From an uncultured Lysobacterales bacterium (GTDB lineage Bacteria; Pseudomonadota; Gammaproteobacteria; Xanthomonadales; SZUA-36): a stretch of DNA of 61,760 nucleotides. The position numbers and the translations under genes were made by a program. Of the stretch, positions 43,565 to 52,565 are shown in pieces; the first letter of the stretch is position 1, and each line of letters begins with the position of its first letter. The DNA lies in contig CALDVW010000019.1 in the NCBI GenBank assembly GCA_937924405.1, positions 1-61,760 on the forward strand, read 5' to 3'. The notes under the pieces were generated by a model. It was not told the origin of the DNA. It saw only the letters and a program-made list of their open reading frames with translations, and ran no database searches.

Positions 43565-46500
43565 TTAGTCATCCAGTTCCAGCAGGCTCGCATTCCCGCC
43601 CACTGCGGCAGTATTCACGGTCAAAGTGCGTTCAGTGGCGAACCGGAACATGTAATGTGGACCACCAGCTTTAGGCCCGGTTCCGGAAAGTCTCTCTCCG
43701 CCAAAAGGCTGGACCCCCACAACGGCCCCGATCATGGTGCGGTTAATATAGCGGTTACCTGCCCGAACGTGTTCAGAAATATATTTCTGAGTGCGCTCAA
43801 TCCGGCTGTGCACACCCAGCGTCAACCCGTAATTTGTGCTGTTGATATCATCAATCACCCGGTCCAAATCCGCTGAACGGTATCTCACCACGTGGAGGAT
43901 GGGGCCGAACACTTCCTGCTTCAGAAGTTTGATTGATTCGATCTCGAAAGCGCAAGGCGCCAGAAAATGTCCGTTCAAATCTGGACTCAGCGGCGCCCGG
44001 CCGATAAATCGACCCTTTTTCTCCATTAATTCAATGTGCGCCTGCAATCCCGCCAGCGCGGTTGCATCGATGACAGGACCCACGTCGGTTTCCAGAAACC
44101 TGGGATCCCCAATGACCAGTTCCTGCATTGCACCAGCCAGCAGGTTCATTATCCGGTCAGCGACATCATCCTGCAGAAACAGGACACGCAATGCCGAACA
44201 GCGTTGACCGGCACTGTGAAAAGCGCTGCGAATGACGTCCTGCACGACCTGTTCCGGCAGGGCGGAGCTGTCTACCAACATGGCGTTTTGCCCACCGGTT
44301 TCCGCGATCAGTGTCGCCAGCGGCGCGTCACGTGCAGCGAGGCTGCGATTGACCCGGCGGGCCGTAATGGTGGAACCGGTGAAGGCAACGCCGTCAATCC
44401 TGGTATCCGCCGACAGCTGAGCACCGACCACGGCGCCATCGCCAGGTAAAAATTGCAGTGCCTCTACAGGCACCCCTGCCCGGTGCATCAGGCGAACGGC
44501 CAGGGAAGCGACAGCCGCGGTCTGCTCGGCCGGCTTGGCCAGCACGGTGTTACCTGCCGCCAGTGCGGCGCTGATCTGGCCGGTAAAAATGGCTAATGGA
44601 AAATTCCACGGGCTGATGCAAGCGAACACACCCTTGCCGTGAAGACTCAATTCGTTACGCTCGCCGGTGGGTCCGGGAAGAATTTGCGGCATGGAAAAGT
44701 ACTCGCGCGCCTGCACCGCATAGTAGCGCAGAAAGTCCACCGCCTCCCGGATTTCGGAAACCGCATCGTGAGCCGTCTTCCCGGCCTCCCTGGCACACAA
44801 GGCCATCAACTCACCAAAATCTTCCTCCATCAGGTCTGCCGCGGCTTCCAGCATGGCAGCCCGCTCTGATGCGGGCGTCTTGTCCCAGTCGGGTGCAAAA
44901 GCGACTGCCGTTGCGACGGCCTGGTCAACCTCGTTCGCAGTAGTGTCGCGGATGGAGCCGACGACATCAGACAGGTTGGCCGGATTGATGTCCTTTTGCC
45001 AATGGAACTGGGACTGATCAGCTGCCTTTTTCGCCAGGATTGGCTCTACTTCCCATGTCACACCGGCAAACGGTTGCATGCTGTTGGCAAGCCGGTACAG
45101 ATCCTCTTCGTTGACCAGGTTGACGCCGGCTGAATTACGGCGGTCTTTTCCATAAAGATATATCGGCAAGGGGATCGCCGGGTGGGACACGGCGCTGGTG
45201 GAAGCCACTTTCTGAATCGGATCCTCCGCAACCTCCTCCAGCGGCAGTGTCTCATCGACAATCCGGTTGACAAATGAGGTATTCGAACCATTTTCCAGTA
45301 ATCGCCTGACAAGGTATGGCAATAAATCCTCATGACTGCCCACCGGCGCATAGACGCGGCAAGCATGGCGGAAACCTTTGTTCTGCATGACAACGCCATA
45401 GAGGTCTTCACCCATTCCGTGAAGACGCTGGAACTCATAATCGAGCCGGTCGCCTGCCAATTCAGTGACCGCCGCAATAGTGTGTGCATTGTGAGTGGCG
45501 AATTGCGGGTAAAATGCCTGCCGCCTGCTCAACACCCTCCTGGCACAGGCGATGTAAGAAACATCCGTGTTGGCCTTGCGAGTGAAAACGGGGTAGCCGG
45601 CGAACCCCTCGATCTGGGCGTGTTTGATTTCTGAATCCCAATAAGCGCCCTTGACCAGCCGTAACGGAATCCGGTGCCCGGTTTCTGCGGCAAGTGCCGT
45701 CAGCATGTCGATAACCGCCGGCGCCCTTTTCTGGTACGTCTGCAAGGCCAGGCCGAATCCGTTCCAGCCCTCGAGTAGTGAATCCCGCAAAACTGCCGTG
45801 AAGACATCCAGCGTCAGCATTAGCCGGTCGGCTTCTTCAGTGTCCACGGTCAGGGCAATCTGATTGGCCATCGCCAGCTTCGCCAGTTCCAGCAAATGTG
45901 GCGTTAATTCCCGAATGACCCGTGCGCGCTGATTGAAATCAAAGCGGGGGTGCAGGGCGGACAACTTCACTGAGATGCTCGGGGCAGCGTAAATATCGTC
46001 TGTATCGTTCCTTGAGCCTATTCCCTTTATGGCCGCGCGATAAGCCGCCAGGTAACGCTCAGAATCGGCATCGGTGAGCGCAGCTTCCCCGAGCATGTCG
46101 AACGAATGTCGATATATACGGTTTTTCTTCTGCTCCGCACGATCCAGCGCCTCGTCGATATTGCGTCCCATCACGTACTGGTGCCCCATGATTCTCATCG
46201 CCTGTCGCACGGCGGTGCGCACCATCGGTTCACCGCTCCGGTTGATCAGCCGACCCAGCGTGGATTTGAAATTGGACTGCGTGCTTTCAGAAAGTGCTAC
46301 CAGTTTTCCGGTCAACATCAGCCCCCAGGTGGAGGCATTGACCAATACCGACGAGCTTCTGCCCAGGTGCGATTCCCAGTCAGCTTCCCCCAGCTTGTCA
46401 GCGATGAGTTTCTCGGCGGTATCATCATCCGGAATTCTTAACAATGCCTCTGCCAGGCACATCAGAACCACGCCTTCTTCCGACGAGAGGTCGTATTCCT

Positions 46501-46735
46501 GCATGAAAGCATCGAGCACACCCTGATCGGCTCTTTTCGCGCGGACCGCGGCCACCAGCGATCGGGCGCGCCGGTTCACCCGCCCTGCTGCTGCGGGATC
46601 GAAGGTAGCCTCGGCCAGCAAGGAGCGTACGGTTTCTTCCTCATCTGCATGATAAAGACGATTAATTCCGTCCCTGATTGAATCTCGCGGGTATTGATCG
46701 GATATCAGAAAATCGCAAACCGGACGTTCATTCAC
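43565..46735 (-). CDS. putA: Bifunctional proline dehydrogenase / L-glutamate-gamma-semialdehyde dehydrogenase
   Basis: A 1056-residue PutA. The proline dehydrogenase barrel covers about 130-480, with SVKLSALHPRFDF, RLVKGAYWDSEIKHAQ and FATHNAHTIAAV. The aldehyde dehydrogenase domain covers about 550-1035, with ACISPWNFPLAIFTGQ, the glutamate in LIAETGGQNAML and the cysteine in HSAGQRCSALRV. The N-terminal ribbon-helix-helix DNA-binding domain of E. coli PutA is absent, so it cannot act as its own repressor. It oxidises proline to glutamate, passing electrons to quinone and NAD. Start is GTG 46735 with GAGGAG nine bases upstream. It diverges from the oxidase cluster. Confidence 0.95.
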   Translation of the reverse strand: MNERPVCDFLISDQYPRDSIRDGINRLYHADEEETVRSLLAEATFDPAAAGRVNRRARSLVAAVRAKRADQGVLDAFMQEYDLSSEEGVVLMCLAEALLRIPDDDTAEKLIADKLGEADWESHLGRSSSVLVNASTWGLMLTGKLVALSESTQSNFKSTLGRLINRSGEPMVRTAVRQAMRIMGHQYVMGRNIDEALDRAEQKKNRIYRHSFDMLGEAALTDADSERYLAAYRAAIKGIGSRNDTDDIYAAPSISVKLSALHPRFDFNQRARVIRELTPHLLELAKLAMANQIALTVDTEEADRLMLTLDVFTAVLRDSLLEGWNGFGLALQTYQKRAPAVIDMLTALAAETGHRIPLRLVKGAYWDSEIKHAQIEGFAGYPVFTRKANTDVSYIACARRVLSRRQAFYPQFATHNAHTIAAVTELAGDRLDYEFQRLHGMGEDLYGVVMQNKGFRHACRVYAPVGSHEDLLPYLVRRLLENGSNTSFVNRIVDETLPLEEVAEDPIQKVASTSAVSHPAIPLPIYLYGKDRRNSAGVNLVNEEDLYRLANSMQPFAGVTWEVEPILAKKAADQSQFHWQKDINPANLSDVVGSIRDTTANEVDQAVATAVAFAPDWDKTPASERAAMLEAAADLMEEDFGELMALCAREAGKTAHDAVSEIREAVDFLRYYAVQAREYFSMPQILPGPTGERNELSLHGKGVFACISPWNFPLAIFTGQISAALAAGNTVLAKPAEQTAAVASLAVRLMHRAGVPVEALQFLPGDGAVVGAQLSADTRIDGVAFTGSTITARRVNRSLAARDAPLATLIAETGGQNAMLVDSSALPEQVVQDVIRSAFHSAGQRCSALRVLFLQDDVADRIMNLLAGAMQELVIGDPRFLETDVGPVIDATALAGLQAHIELMEKKGRFIGRAPLSPDLNGHFLAPCAFEIESIKLLKQEVFGPILHVVRYRSADLDRVIDDINSTNYGLTLGVHSRIERTQKYISEHVRAGNRYINRTMIGAVVGVQPFGGERLSGTGPKAGGPHYMFRFATERTLTVNTAAVGGNASLLELDD

Positions 46736-47017
46736 CGCAGGGCACTCCTCGAAATTTTGCCAGCCGCCAAAAGAATTTCCGAAGGCTGCCTCCCCGAAAT
46801 AATATGTACTTTATTCAGGGTCGAGTTTACTCCCCGAGCGCAGGCAAGAAAACTCGAAGCGAAAATTATCAAGCTTTTCTTGCCCGCAACTTGGCTGCGC
46901 GGATACAATTGGCGGTTTGGTGGGGGAAAGCACCAACTGCTGAGGCAGGTACAGAGTGCGATTGAAAAAACACGGCGCCAGGTAGGGTGCATTAAATTTC
47001 TGAGGCTTTATATCCCA
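46736..47017. other. 282-bp divergent region, putA / cox cluster
   Basis: No gene is supported; the plus frame open through this region is an extension of coxB without subunit II similarity. It holds a candidate promoter for the oxidase cluster (46880-46909) and a short hairpin, TTGGTG/CACCAA, at about 46916-46935 with no T-tract. Confidence 0.45.
46880..46909 (+). promoter_or_regulatory. Candidate sigma-70 promoter of the cox cluster
   Basis: TTGCCC (46880-46885) and TACAAT (46904-46909) are 18 bases apart. A start near 46916 would leave a leader of about 100 bases before the coxB ATG. Assigned by eye only. Confidence 0.4.
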
Positions 47018-48178
47018 ATGAAGAAACAAAATACTTTCATTGTTGTCGCAGCGGTAACCGCAGCGGTCATAGCTGCTTTCTGGCTGTTACTGGCCGCCCC
47101 TGCATTCACAGGAAATGAAATCAACATGACACGGGGCGTCACCTCCCAGTCAATGATCAATTACCAGTTACACATGATCATTCTGTGGATCTGCGTGGTG
47201 ATCGGCATCATAGTCTTCAGCGCCATGTTCATTTCCATCGTGTTGCATCGGAAATCCAAGGGACATGAGGCTGCACAATTTACGCACAGCACCAAGGCCG
47301 AAATCATCTGGACCATTATTCCGGTTCTGATCCTGGTGGCGATGGCCGTTCCGGCCACCACCGCACTGGTCAACATGGAAGTTGCGCCTGAAACGGATAT
47401 GACCATCAAAATCACCGGTTTTCAGTGGCGCTGGAAATATCAGTACATGGAAGACGAAATCGAGTTTATTTCGTCGCTGCACCCCGATTCCAATGCGGCC
47501 AGGCGCCTGATGTCAGGCACCGAACCGGATACTATTGAAAACTATTTGCTGGAAGTGGACAAACCGTTGGTTCTTCCGGCCAGGACCAAGATAAAGTTCC
47601 TGATTACAGCAGACGATGTTATCCATTCCTGGTGGGTTCCCGCCCTTGGCTGGAAACGCGATGCTGTACCCGGATTTATTAACGAAGCCTGGACTGAAAT
47701 CATGGAGCCGGGGGTCTATCGGGGCCAGTGCGCGGAGCTTTGCGGCAAAGATCATGGATTCATGCCCATTGTGCTGAACGTTCTGCCTGAGGACGAATAC
47801 CGGGCATGGGCCCGCCAACAGCGTCAGCGCATGGCGCATGAAGAAGCAGAAGTTGATCGCCTTTGGAGTCGCGCTGAATTGATGGAACTGGGCGAAAATG
47901 TCTATGCAGCTCAGTGTGCAACCTGTCACCAGGCTGACGGCCGAGGGCTGGCGCCGGCATTCCCGGCCCTTGCCGGCAGTAAAATCGCAAACGGCCCGTT
48001 GAACGACAACATTGCGTTGGTCCTTCACGGCCGCGAAGGAACCGCCATGCAAGCCTGGGGCACCCGGCTTTCCGAAACGGATATCGCCGCTGCGCTCACT
48101 TACATGCGAAATGCCTTTGGCAATGAAACCGGTGATGTGGTGCAGCCACAAACCATCGCCCGAATCAAGAACGGATAA
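47018..48178 (+). CDS. coxB: Cytochrome c oxidase subunit II fused to cytochrome c (caa3 type)
   Basis: A 386-residue protein. A leader/membrane helix (TFIVVAAVTAAVIAAFWLLLAAP) is followed by a second helix (MIILWICVVIGIIVFSAMFISIVL) and a cupredoxin domain with the CuA ligands: GFQWRWKYQY, IHSWWVPALGWK and GQCAELCGKDHGFMPI. A C-terminal extension of about 90 residues carries a heme c site, CATCHQADGRG, with a distal methionine candidate in TAMQAWG. This fused cytochrome c defines caa3-type oxidases, which accept electrons directly. ATG 47018 is used although the frame opens at 46694. coxA follows after 18 bases. Confidence 0.95.
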   Translation: MKKQNTFIVVAAVTAAVIAAFWLLLAAPAFTGNEINMTRGVTSQSMINYQLHMIILWICVVIGIIVFSAMFISIVLHRKSKGHEAAQFTHSTKAEIIWTIIPVLILVAMAVPATTALVNMEVAPETDMTIKITGFQWRWKYQYMEDEIEFISSLHPDSNAARRLMSGTEPDTIENYLLEVDKPLVLPARTKIKFLITADDVIHSWWVPALGWKRDAVPGFINEAWTEIMEPGVYRGQCAELCGKDHGFMPIVLNVLPEDEYRAWARQQRQRMAHEEAEVDRLWSRAELMELGENVYAAQCATCHQADGRGLAPAFPALAGSKIANGPLNDNIALVLHGREGTAMQAWGTRLSETDIAAALTYMRNAFGNETGDVVQPQTIARIKNG

Positions 48179-48196
48179 CAGAGCAGGAATGAATTG

Positions 48197-49843
48197 ATGA
48201 GTATTGAAAGCACTCATAGCCACGAAGACCACACGCACGCTGCAGACCATGATGATCATCACGATCACAAGCCAAGCAGCTTACTGGACCGCTGGCTGTT
48301 CACAACCAACCACAAGGACATCGGCACTCTCTACCTGGTTTTCTCGCTGCTGATGTTTTTCATCGGCGGCTCTATGGCCATGGTCATCAGGGCCGAGTTG
48401 TTCATGCCCGGATTACAGCTGGTAGAACCGGATTTCTTCAACCAGATGACCACCATGCACGCCCTGATCATGGTGTTTGGTGCTGTCATGCCAGCCTGGG
48501 TCGGTTTCGCCAACTGGATGATTCCAATGATGATCGGGGCCCCCGATATGGCATTGCCGCGCATGAACAACTGGAGCTTCTGGATTCTGCCATTTGCATT
48601 CGCCATGCTGTTGAGCACGCTGTTCATGGATTCCGGTGGCCCGGCGGCTGGCTGGACACTCTATCCACCGCTCAGCCTCCAGTCTGGCCAGAACTTCGCC
48701 TTCGTGGTGTTCGCGGTTCACATGATGGGCATATCTTCCATCATGGGTTCAATAAACGTGATTGCCACCATCCTGAATATGCGCGCACCCGGCATGACGC
48801 TGCTCAAGATGCCGCTGTTTGTATGGACCTGGCTGATCACCGCGTTCCTGTTGATCGCGGTCATGCCCGTGCTGGCCGGCGCCGTCACCATGCTGTTGAC
48901 CGACCACTTTTTCGGAACCAGCTTCTTCAACGCCGCCGGCGGCGGTGACCCTGTCATGTTCCAACATATCTTCTGGTTCTTTGGGCACCCCGAGGTTTAC
49001 ATCATGATCCTGCCAGCCTTTGGCGTAGTTTCAGAGATCATTCCAACCTTCGCGCGGAAACCTTTGTTCGGTTACTCCGCCATGGTTTATGCGACCGCCA
49101 GTATTGCATTCCTCTCTTTCATCGTATGGGCGCATCACATGTTCACGGTGGGCATGCCACTGACAGGGGAATTATTTTTCATGTACGCCACCATGCTGAT
49201 CGCAGTCCCGACCGGGGTAAAAGTGTTCAACTGGGTAAGCACCATGTGGCGTGGTTCGATGACCTTCGAAACTCCCATGCTGTTTGCGATAGGTTTCGTC
49301 GTGTTGTTTACTATTGGTGGCTTGTCGGGTCTGATGCTCGCAATAGCCGCGGTCGATTTACAATATCACGACACCTATTTCGTGGTCGCTCATTTCCATT
49401 ATGTGCTGGTGCCCGGGGCCGTGTTCGCCTTGATGGCGGGAGCTTACTACTGGCTTCCCAAATGGACTGGCCGGATGTACTCCGAGAAGTGGGGTAAAAT
49501 TCATTTCTGGTTGTCCGCCATATCGGTCAATATTCTGTTTTTCCCGCAGCATTACCTCGGACTGGCTGGTATGCCGCGCCGTATTCCCGACTATTCCACG
49601 CAGTTTGCGGATTTCAACATGATCTCTTCGGTTGGCGGATTCATTTTTGGTGCTTCCCAGCTGATTTTCGTAGGCGTGATCGTTCATTGCGTATATAAAA
49701 GCCGGCAGACGGCCACGGGGCGAGTCTGGGAGGGCGCCAAGGGCCTGGAATGGATTCTTTCTTCGCCACCGCCTTATCACTCTTTCAACACGCCTCCGGT
49801 GATCGATTCGACCACCATGGCGCACGCTGATGAGAGCCACTGA
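48197..49843 (+). CDS. coxA: Cytochrome c oxidase subunit I, His-rich N-terminus
   Basis: A 548-residue heme-copper oxidase subunit with 12 membrane helices. The heme a/a3 and CuB ligands are in the usual motifs: [30 protein letters not shown] with the His-Tyr crosslink, [10 protein letters not shown], and [15 protein letters not shown]. The K-channel and D-channel regions appear normal. The first 25 residues are exceptional, with eight histidines and many aspartates between residues 7 and 24, resembling a metal-binding tail. ATG 48197 has AGGAA upstream; a TTG one codon earlier opens the frame. It lies between coxB and a small membrane protein. Confidence 0.96.
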   Translation: MSIESTHSHEDHTHAADHDDHHDHKPSSLLDRWLFTTNHKDIGTLYLVFSLLMFFIGGSMAMVIRAELFMPGLQLVEPDFFNQMTTMHALIMVFGAVMPAWVGFANWMIPMMIGAPDMALPRMNNWSFWILPFAFAMLLSTLFMDSGGPAAGWTLYPPLSLQSGQNFAFVVFAVHMMGISSIMGSINVIATILNMRAPGMTLLKMPLFVWTWLITAFLLIAVMPVLAGAVTMLLTDHFFGTSFFNAAGGGDPVMFQHIFWFFGHPEVYIMILPAFGVVSEIIPTFARKPLFGYSAMVYATASIAFLSFIVWAHHMFTVGMPLTGELFFMYATMLIAVPTGVKVFNWVSTMWRGSMTFETPMLFAIGFVVLFTIGGLSGLMLAIAAVDLQYHDTYFVVAHFHYVLVPGAVFALMAGAYYWLPKWTGRMYSEKWGKIHFWLSAISVNILFFPQHYLGLAGMPRRIPDYSTQFADFNMISSVGGFIFGASQLIFVGVIVHCVYKSRQTATGRVWEGAKGLEWILSSPPPYHSFNTPPVIDSTTMAHADESH

Positions 49844-49851
49844 CAGCGACG

Positions 49852-49980
49852 ATGGGAATGTCCAGCCGCAAAGACCTGGAGGCTCAACGCAGCAAGGCTG
49901 TGAAAACAGCCTGGTTGCTGGCGCTTGTTGCCACTTTGATTTTTTTCGCATTCATCCTGTCCGGGGTGCTGGGCTCCTGA
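49852..49980 (+). CDS. Small single-helix membrane protein in the cox cluster (42 aa)
   Basis: The frame begins with ATG at 49852 and stops with TGA at 49978-49980, one base before ctaG. It encodes 42 residues: a basic cytoplasmic start (SSRKDLEAQRSKAVKTAW) and one hydrophobic helix (LLALVATLIFFAFILSGVLG). Small proteins of this layout sit between coxA and ctaG in many proteobacteria and are annotated as oxidase small assembly proteins. The start overlaps no other gene; ATG 49858 is an alternative. The position, composition and zero-gap neighbours support a real gene. Function in oxidase assembly is inferred. Confidence 0.75.
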   Translation: MGMSSRKDLEAQRSKAVKTAWLLALVATLIFFAFILSGVLGS

Positions 49981-49981
49981 C

Positions 49982-50563
49982 ATGAACGAAGGGCAGGCAA
50001 AAAGGGATCAGTCACACGGCAAACTGGTGACCAGGCTGGTTCTGCTTGCAATTGGCATGTTCGGCTTCGGATTTGCCATGTGGCCGTTATACAACGTGTT
50101 CTGCGATTTGACTGGCCTGGGCGGGCGAGGGGTCAAGGTAATCGAGAATGCGACTGTGCCGGAAAAATCAGACCGGCAGGTGAAAATTCGCTTCGATGCA
50201 ACCGTCAATTCGGGCCTGCCGTGGATATTCCAGGCCAAGGAAAAATCGATGGTTGTTTCCCTGGGTGAAATGAGCGAGGCGCTTTACCTGGCCATGAACC
50301 CGAATGATCAGGCCATGGCCGGCCAGGCTATTTACAATGTCACGCCACCCGAAGCCAGCCTGTATTTCGTCAAGACCGAATGCTTCTGCTTCACCGAACA
50401 GGTTTTGCAGGGAAACGAAAGCAGGGAAATGCCGGTTTATTATTTCATTCAACCGGATTTACCCGAAAACATAAAGGAAATTACACTGTCCTACACATTT
50501 TACCGGGATGAAAATTTCGACCCTTTGGCGCTGACTGCCGGATCGGCATCATCATCGGACTGA
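49982..50563 (+). CDS. ctaG: Cytochrome c oxidase assembly protein CtaG/Cox11
   Basis: A 193-residue membrane-anchored copper chaperone. The N-terminal helix (LVLLAIGMFGFGFAMWPLYNVFC) is followed by an immunoglobulin-like domain. The copper-binding motif CFCF is in KTECFCFTEQVL near residue 137, and the YNVTPPEASLYF stretch is conserved. It delivers copper to the CuB site of subunit I. The gene starts one base after the small membrane protein and precedes coxC by 35 bases, a standard order. Confidence 0.95.
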   Translation: MNEGQAKRDQSHGKLVTRLVLLAIGMFGFGFAMWPLYNVFCDLTGLGGRGVKVIENATVPEKSDRQVKIRFDATVNSGLPWIFQAKEKSMVVSLGEMSEALYLAMNPNDQAMAGQAIYNVTPPEASLYFVKTECFCFTEQVLQGNESREMPVYYFIQPDLPENIKEITLSYTFYRDENFDPLALTAGSASSSD

Positions 50564-50598
50564 GTTCGGGCGGCTGCTGGGAATGAAGAGGCTGAAAA

Positions 50599-51468
50599 AT
50601 GGCACATATTGCTGACGACACTTATTACGTACCACACGGGACAAAGTGGCCGATTATCGGATCACTGGGAATGATCACCATGCTTTCGAGCGCTGCTTTC
50701 TGGGTCAATGGCTCGGAAATTGCCCCCTGGTCTTTCCTTTTGGGTGCATTGATCCTGATTTACATGATGTTCGGCTGGTTCGGCGAAGTCATTCGGGAAA
50801 GCGAAGCCGGCATGTACAACGACCAGGTAGATACCTCTTTTCGGATGGGCATGATGTGGTTCATTTTTTCCGAGGTCATGTTTTTCGCCTGTTTTTTTGG
50901 TGCTTTATTCTATGCACGCATGTTCTCAGTCGCCTGGCTGGGAGGGGAAGGTACGGGTGCCCTTACAAACGAATTGCTCTGGCAGGGCTACGAAGCAGTC
51001 TGGCCGACTGCCGGACCCGAGGGACTTGGCGGAGATTTCAAGACGGTTCCAGCGTTTGGGGTGCCATTCATCAACACGCTGATCCTGCTTTTTTCAGGCT
51101 TGACAGTCACACTTGCTCATCACGCGCTGAAGAAAAATGAACGGGGCAGACTGGTATTCTGGCTCTTTGCCACTGTAGTTCTGGGTTTCTTTTTCGTATT
51201 CCTGCAGGTAGAGGAATATATAGAAGCGTACCAGCATCTGGGCCTGACGCTGGGTTCGGGAATTTATGGATCCACATTCTTTATGCTCACGGGCTTTCAT
51301 GGAATGCACGTGACTCTTGGCGCCATCATGCTGCTGGTCATTGCAATCCGCAGCATGCGAGGGCATTTCAAACCGGATCATCACTTCGGTTTCGAGGCTG
51401 TCGCCTGGTACTGGCACTTCGTTGATGTCGTCTGGCTCGGGCTGTTTATTTTTGTATACGTATACTGA
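50599..51468 (+). CDS. coxC: Cytochrome c oxidase subunit III
   Basis: A 289-residue subunit III with seven membrane helices. Signatures are WPIIGSLGMITMLSSAAFW near residue 13, FRMGMMWFIFSEVMFFACFFGALFYAR near 80, PFINTLILLFSGLTVTLAHHAL near 155 and FYMLTGFHGMHVTLGAIMLL with HFVDVVWLGLFIFVYVY at the end. The subunit stabilises the D-channel proton uptake of subunit I. An intrinsic terminator follows 34 bases after the stop, closing the structural-subunit unit. Confidence 0.96.
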   Translation: MAHIADDTYYVPHGTKWPIIGSLGMITMLSSAAFWVNGSEIAPWSFLLGALILIYMMFGWFGEVIRESEAGMYNDQVDTSFRMGMMWFIFSEVMFFACFFGALFYARMFSVAWLGGEGTGALTNELLWQGYEAVWPTAGPEGLGGDFKTVPAFGVPFINTLILLFSGLTVTLAHHALKKNERGRLVFWLFATVVLGFFFVFLQVEEYIEAYQHLGLTLGSGIYGSTFFMLTGFHGMHVTLGAIMLLVIAIRSMRGHFKPDHHFGFEAVAWYWHFVDVVWLGLFIFVYVY

Positions 51469-51502
51469 CCGCTGACCATACGGTTACGAACACGCCTTTC
51501 CG

Positions 51503-51528
51503 AGCCCGCCATTCGGCGGGCTTTGTTT
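51503..51528 (+). terminator. Intrinsic terminator after coxC
   Basis: A perfect 8-bp stem AGCCCGCC/GGCGGGCT with an ATTC loop is followed by TTGTTT. It overlaps the stop codon of the converging DUF2909 gene. On the minus strand no T-tract follows, so it acts for coxC. Confidence 0.85.
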
Positions 51529-51772
51529 AATCCGGACTGGCCTGTTGTTCGGTCTGGTGCCAGTTAACCGGGCCACTGTTTGGCTCAATCCACCCCAACT
51601 GATAGGCCACCCAGAGAAAAATGAAAAGAACGAGGGATAATGCGATTCGCCACGTCAGCCTTTTTACTGTCCGGCCCCCTTCGCCGTGGTCCCTCACCAG
51701 AAAAATCAGAGCGGAACCCAGGCTGTAGATGATAGTGATCAAAAATACAACGATCAGGATCTTGATGGCCAT
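51527..51772 (-). CDS. Twin-transmembrane protein, DUF2909 family
   Basis: An 81-residue membrane protein with two helices (KILIVVFLITIIYSLGSALIFLV and WRIALSLVLFIFLWVAYQLGW) joined by a short charged loop (RDHGEGGRTVKRLT). This is the DUF2909 layout, commonly encoded inside cox clusters of gammaproteobacteria. It runs against the flanking cox genes and faces the coxC terminator. Its function is unknown; location suggests a role in oxidase assembly or stability. Confidence 0.85.
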   Translation of the reverse strand: MAIKILIVVFLITIIYSLGSALIFLVRDHGEGGRTVKRLTWRIALSLVLFIFLWVAYQLGWIEPNSGPVNWHQTEQQASPD

Positions 51773-51841
51773 GACAATCTCAACTGTTAGTGTTTGTATG
51801 TCTGACTATATTAAAGCAGCTTCATGCGCATCGGAAGGAAT

Positions 51842-52564
51842 ATGATTTTCAGGCCGTCAATCAAGCTCAGTCTGGCTCTTGCTTTGCTTGCCTTTGCTTT
51901 TTTGCGGCTGGGGTTCTGGCAATTGGAGCGCAAAGCAGAGAAAACCCTGCTGTTCGAACAGTTCGACACTGCGCCTACCTGGCAGATTGACACTGCTTTG
52001 CTGCAGGGCCAGAGATTCACGCGTGTAGAAGCATATGGCCGTTATGATCCCATTCGCCACGTGCTGCTCGACAACAAGATTTTCAATGGCCGGACCGGTG
52101 TTCATGTGCTTACGCCATTCGTTTTGCAGGACGGCCGGCAGATTTTGGTAAATCGCGGTTGGCTGCCCTTACCGCCGGACCGTCGTTCCCTGCCCCGGGT
52201 ATTTGGCGACAATGAGTTGCGGATTATCAGAGGAAGATTGAACTTACCTTCAACCGGTGGCCCCCGCATCGGCGATGCGGATGTGCTGGTCAGAGACGAC
52301 TGGCCGCAACTGGTCACCTATCTCGACCTCGATTCTGTCGCTGAGGTTCTGGATGTGCCGCTCGAGCCCTGGCTGTTGCAACTGGACCCACTGGACGAAA
52401 GCGGATTTGCAGACAGGCAATGGCGGGCAGCCGTCATGGGGCCGGAGATTCACGGAGCTTACGCATTTCAGTGGTTTACCATTGCTGCGGCAACTTTTAT
52501 CATCTGGATAACGCTGGGTGTGCGCAGGGCGCAGCTTTTGACCAGGAATCCGCCTGAAAACTGA
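51842..52564 (+). CDS. surf1: SURF1-family oxidase assembly protein
   Basis: A protein of 240 residues. Two terminal membrane helices enclose a periplasmic domain. Family features are FLRLGFWQLERKAEKTLLFEQF near the start, AYGRYDPIRHVLLDN, GVHVLTPFVLQDGRQILVNRGWLP and, near the end, GAYAFQWFTIAAATFIIWITLGVRR. Surf1 helps insert heme a into subunit I. I prefer ATG 51842 because GGAAGG lies directly upstream; ATG 51824 would add six residues and has no binding site. A weak TATATT (51807-51812) could be the -10 of a promoter after the coxC terminator. Confidence 0.92.
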   Translation: MIFRPSIKLSLALALLAFAFLRLGFWQLERKAEKTLLFEQFDTAPTWQIDTALLQGQRFTRVEAYGRYDPIRHVLLDNKIFNGRTGVHVLTPFVLQDGRQILVNRGWLPLPPDRRSLPRVFGDNELRIIRGRLNLPSTGGPRIGDADVLVRDDWPQLVTYLDLDSVAEVLDVPLEPWLLQLDPLDESGFADRQWRAAVMGPEIHGAYAFQWFTIAAATFIIWITLGVRRAQLLTRNPPEN

Positions 52565-52565
52565 A

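Noticed and set aside
46694-47017. 108-residue N-terminal extension of coxB
   Set aside because: It overlaps putA on the other strand, and a normal subunit II leader begins at ATG 47018.
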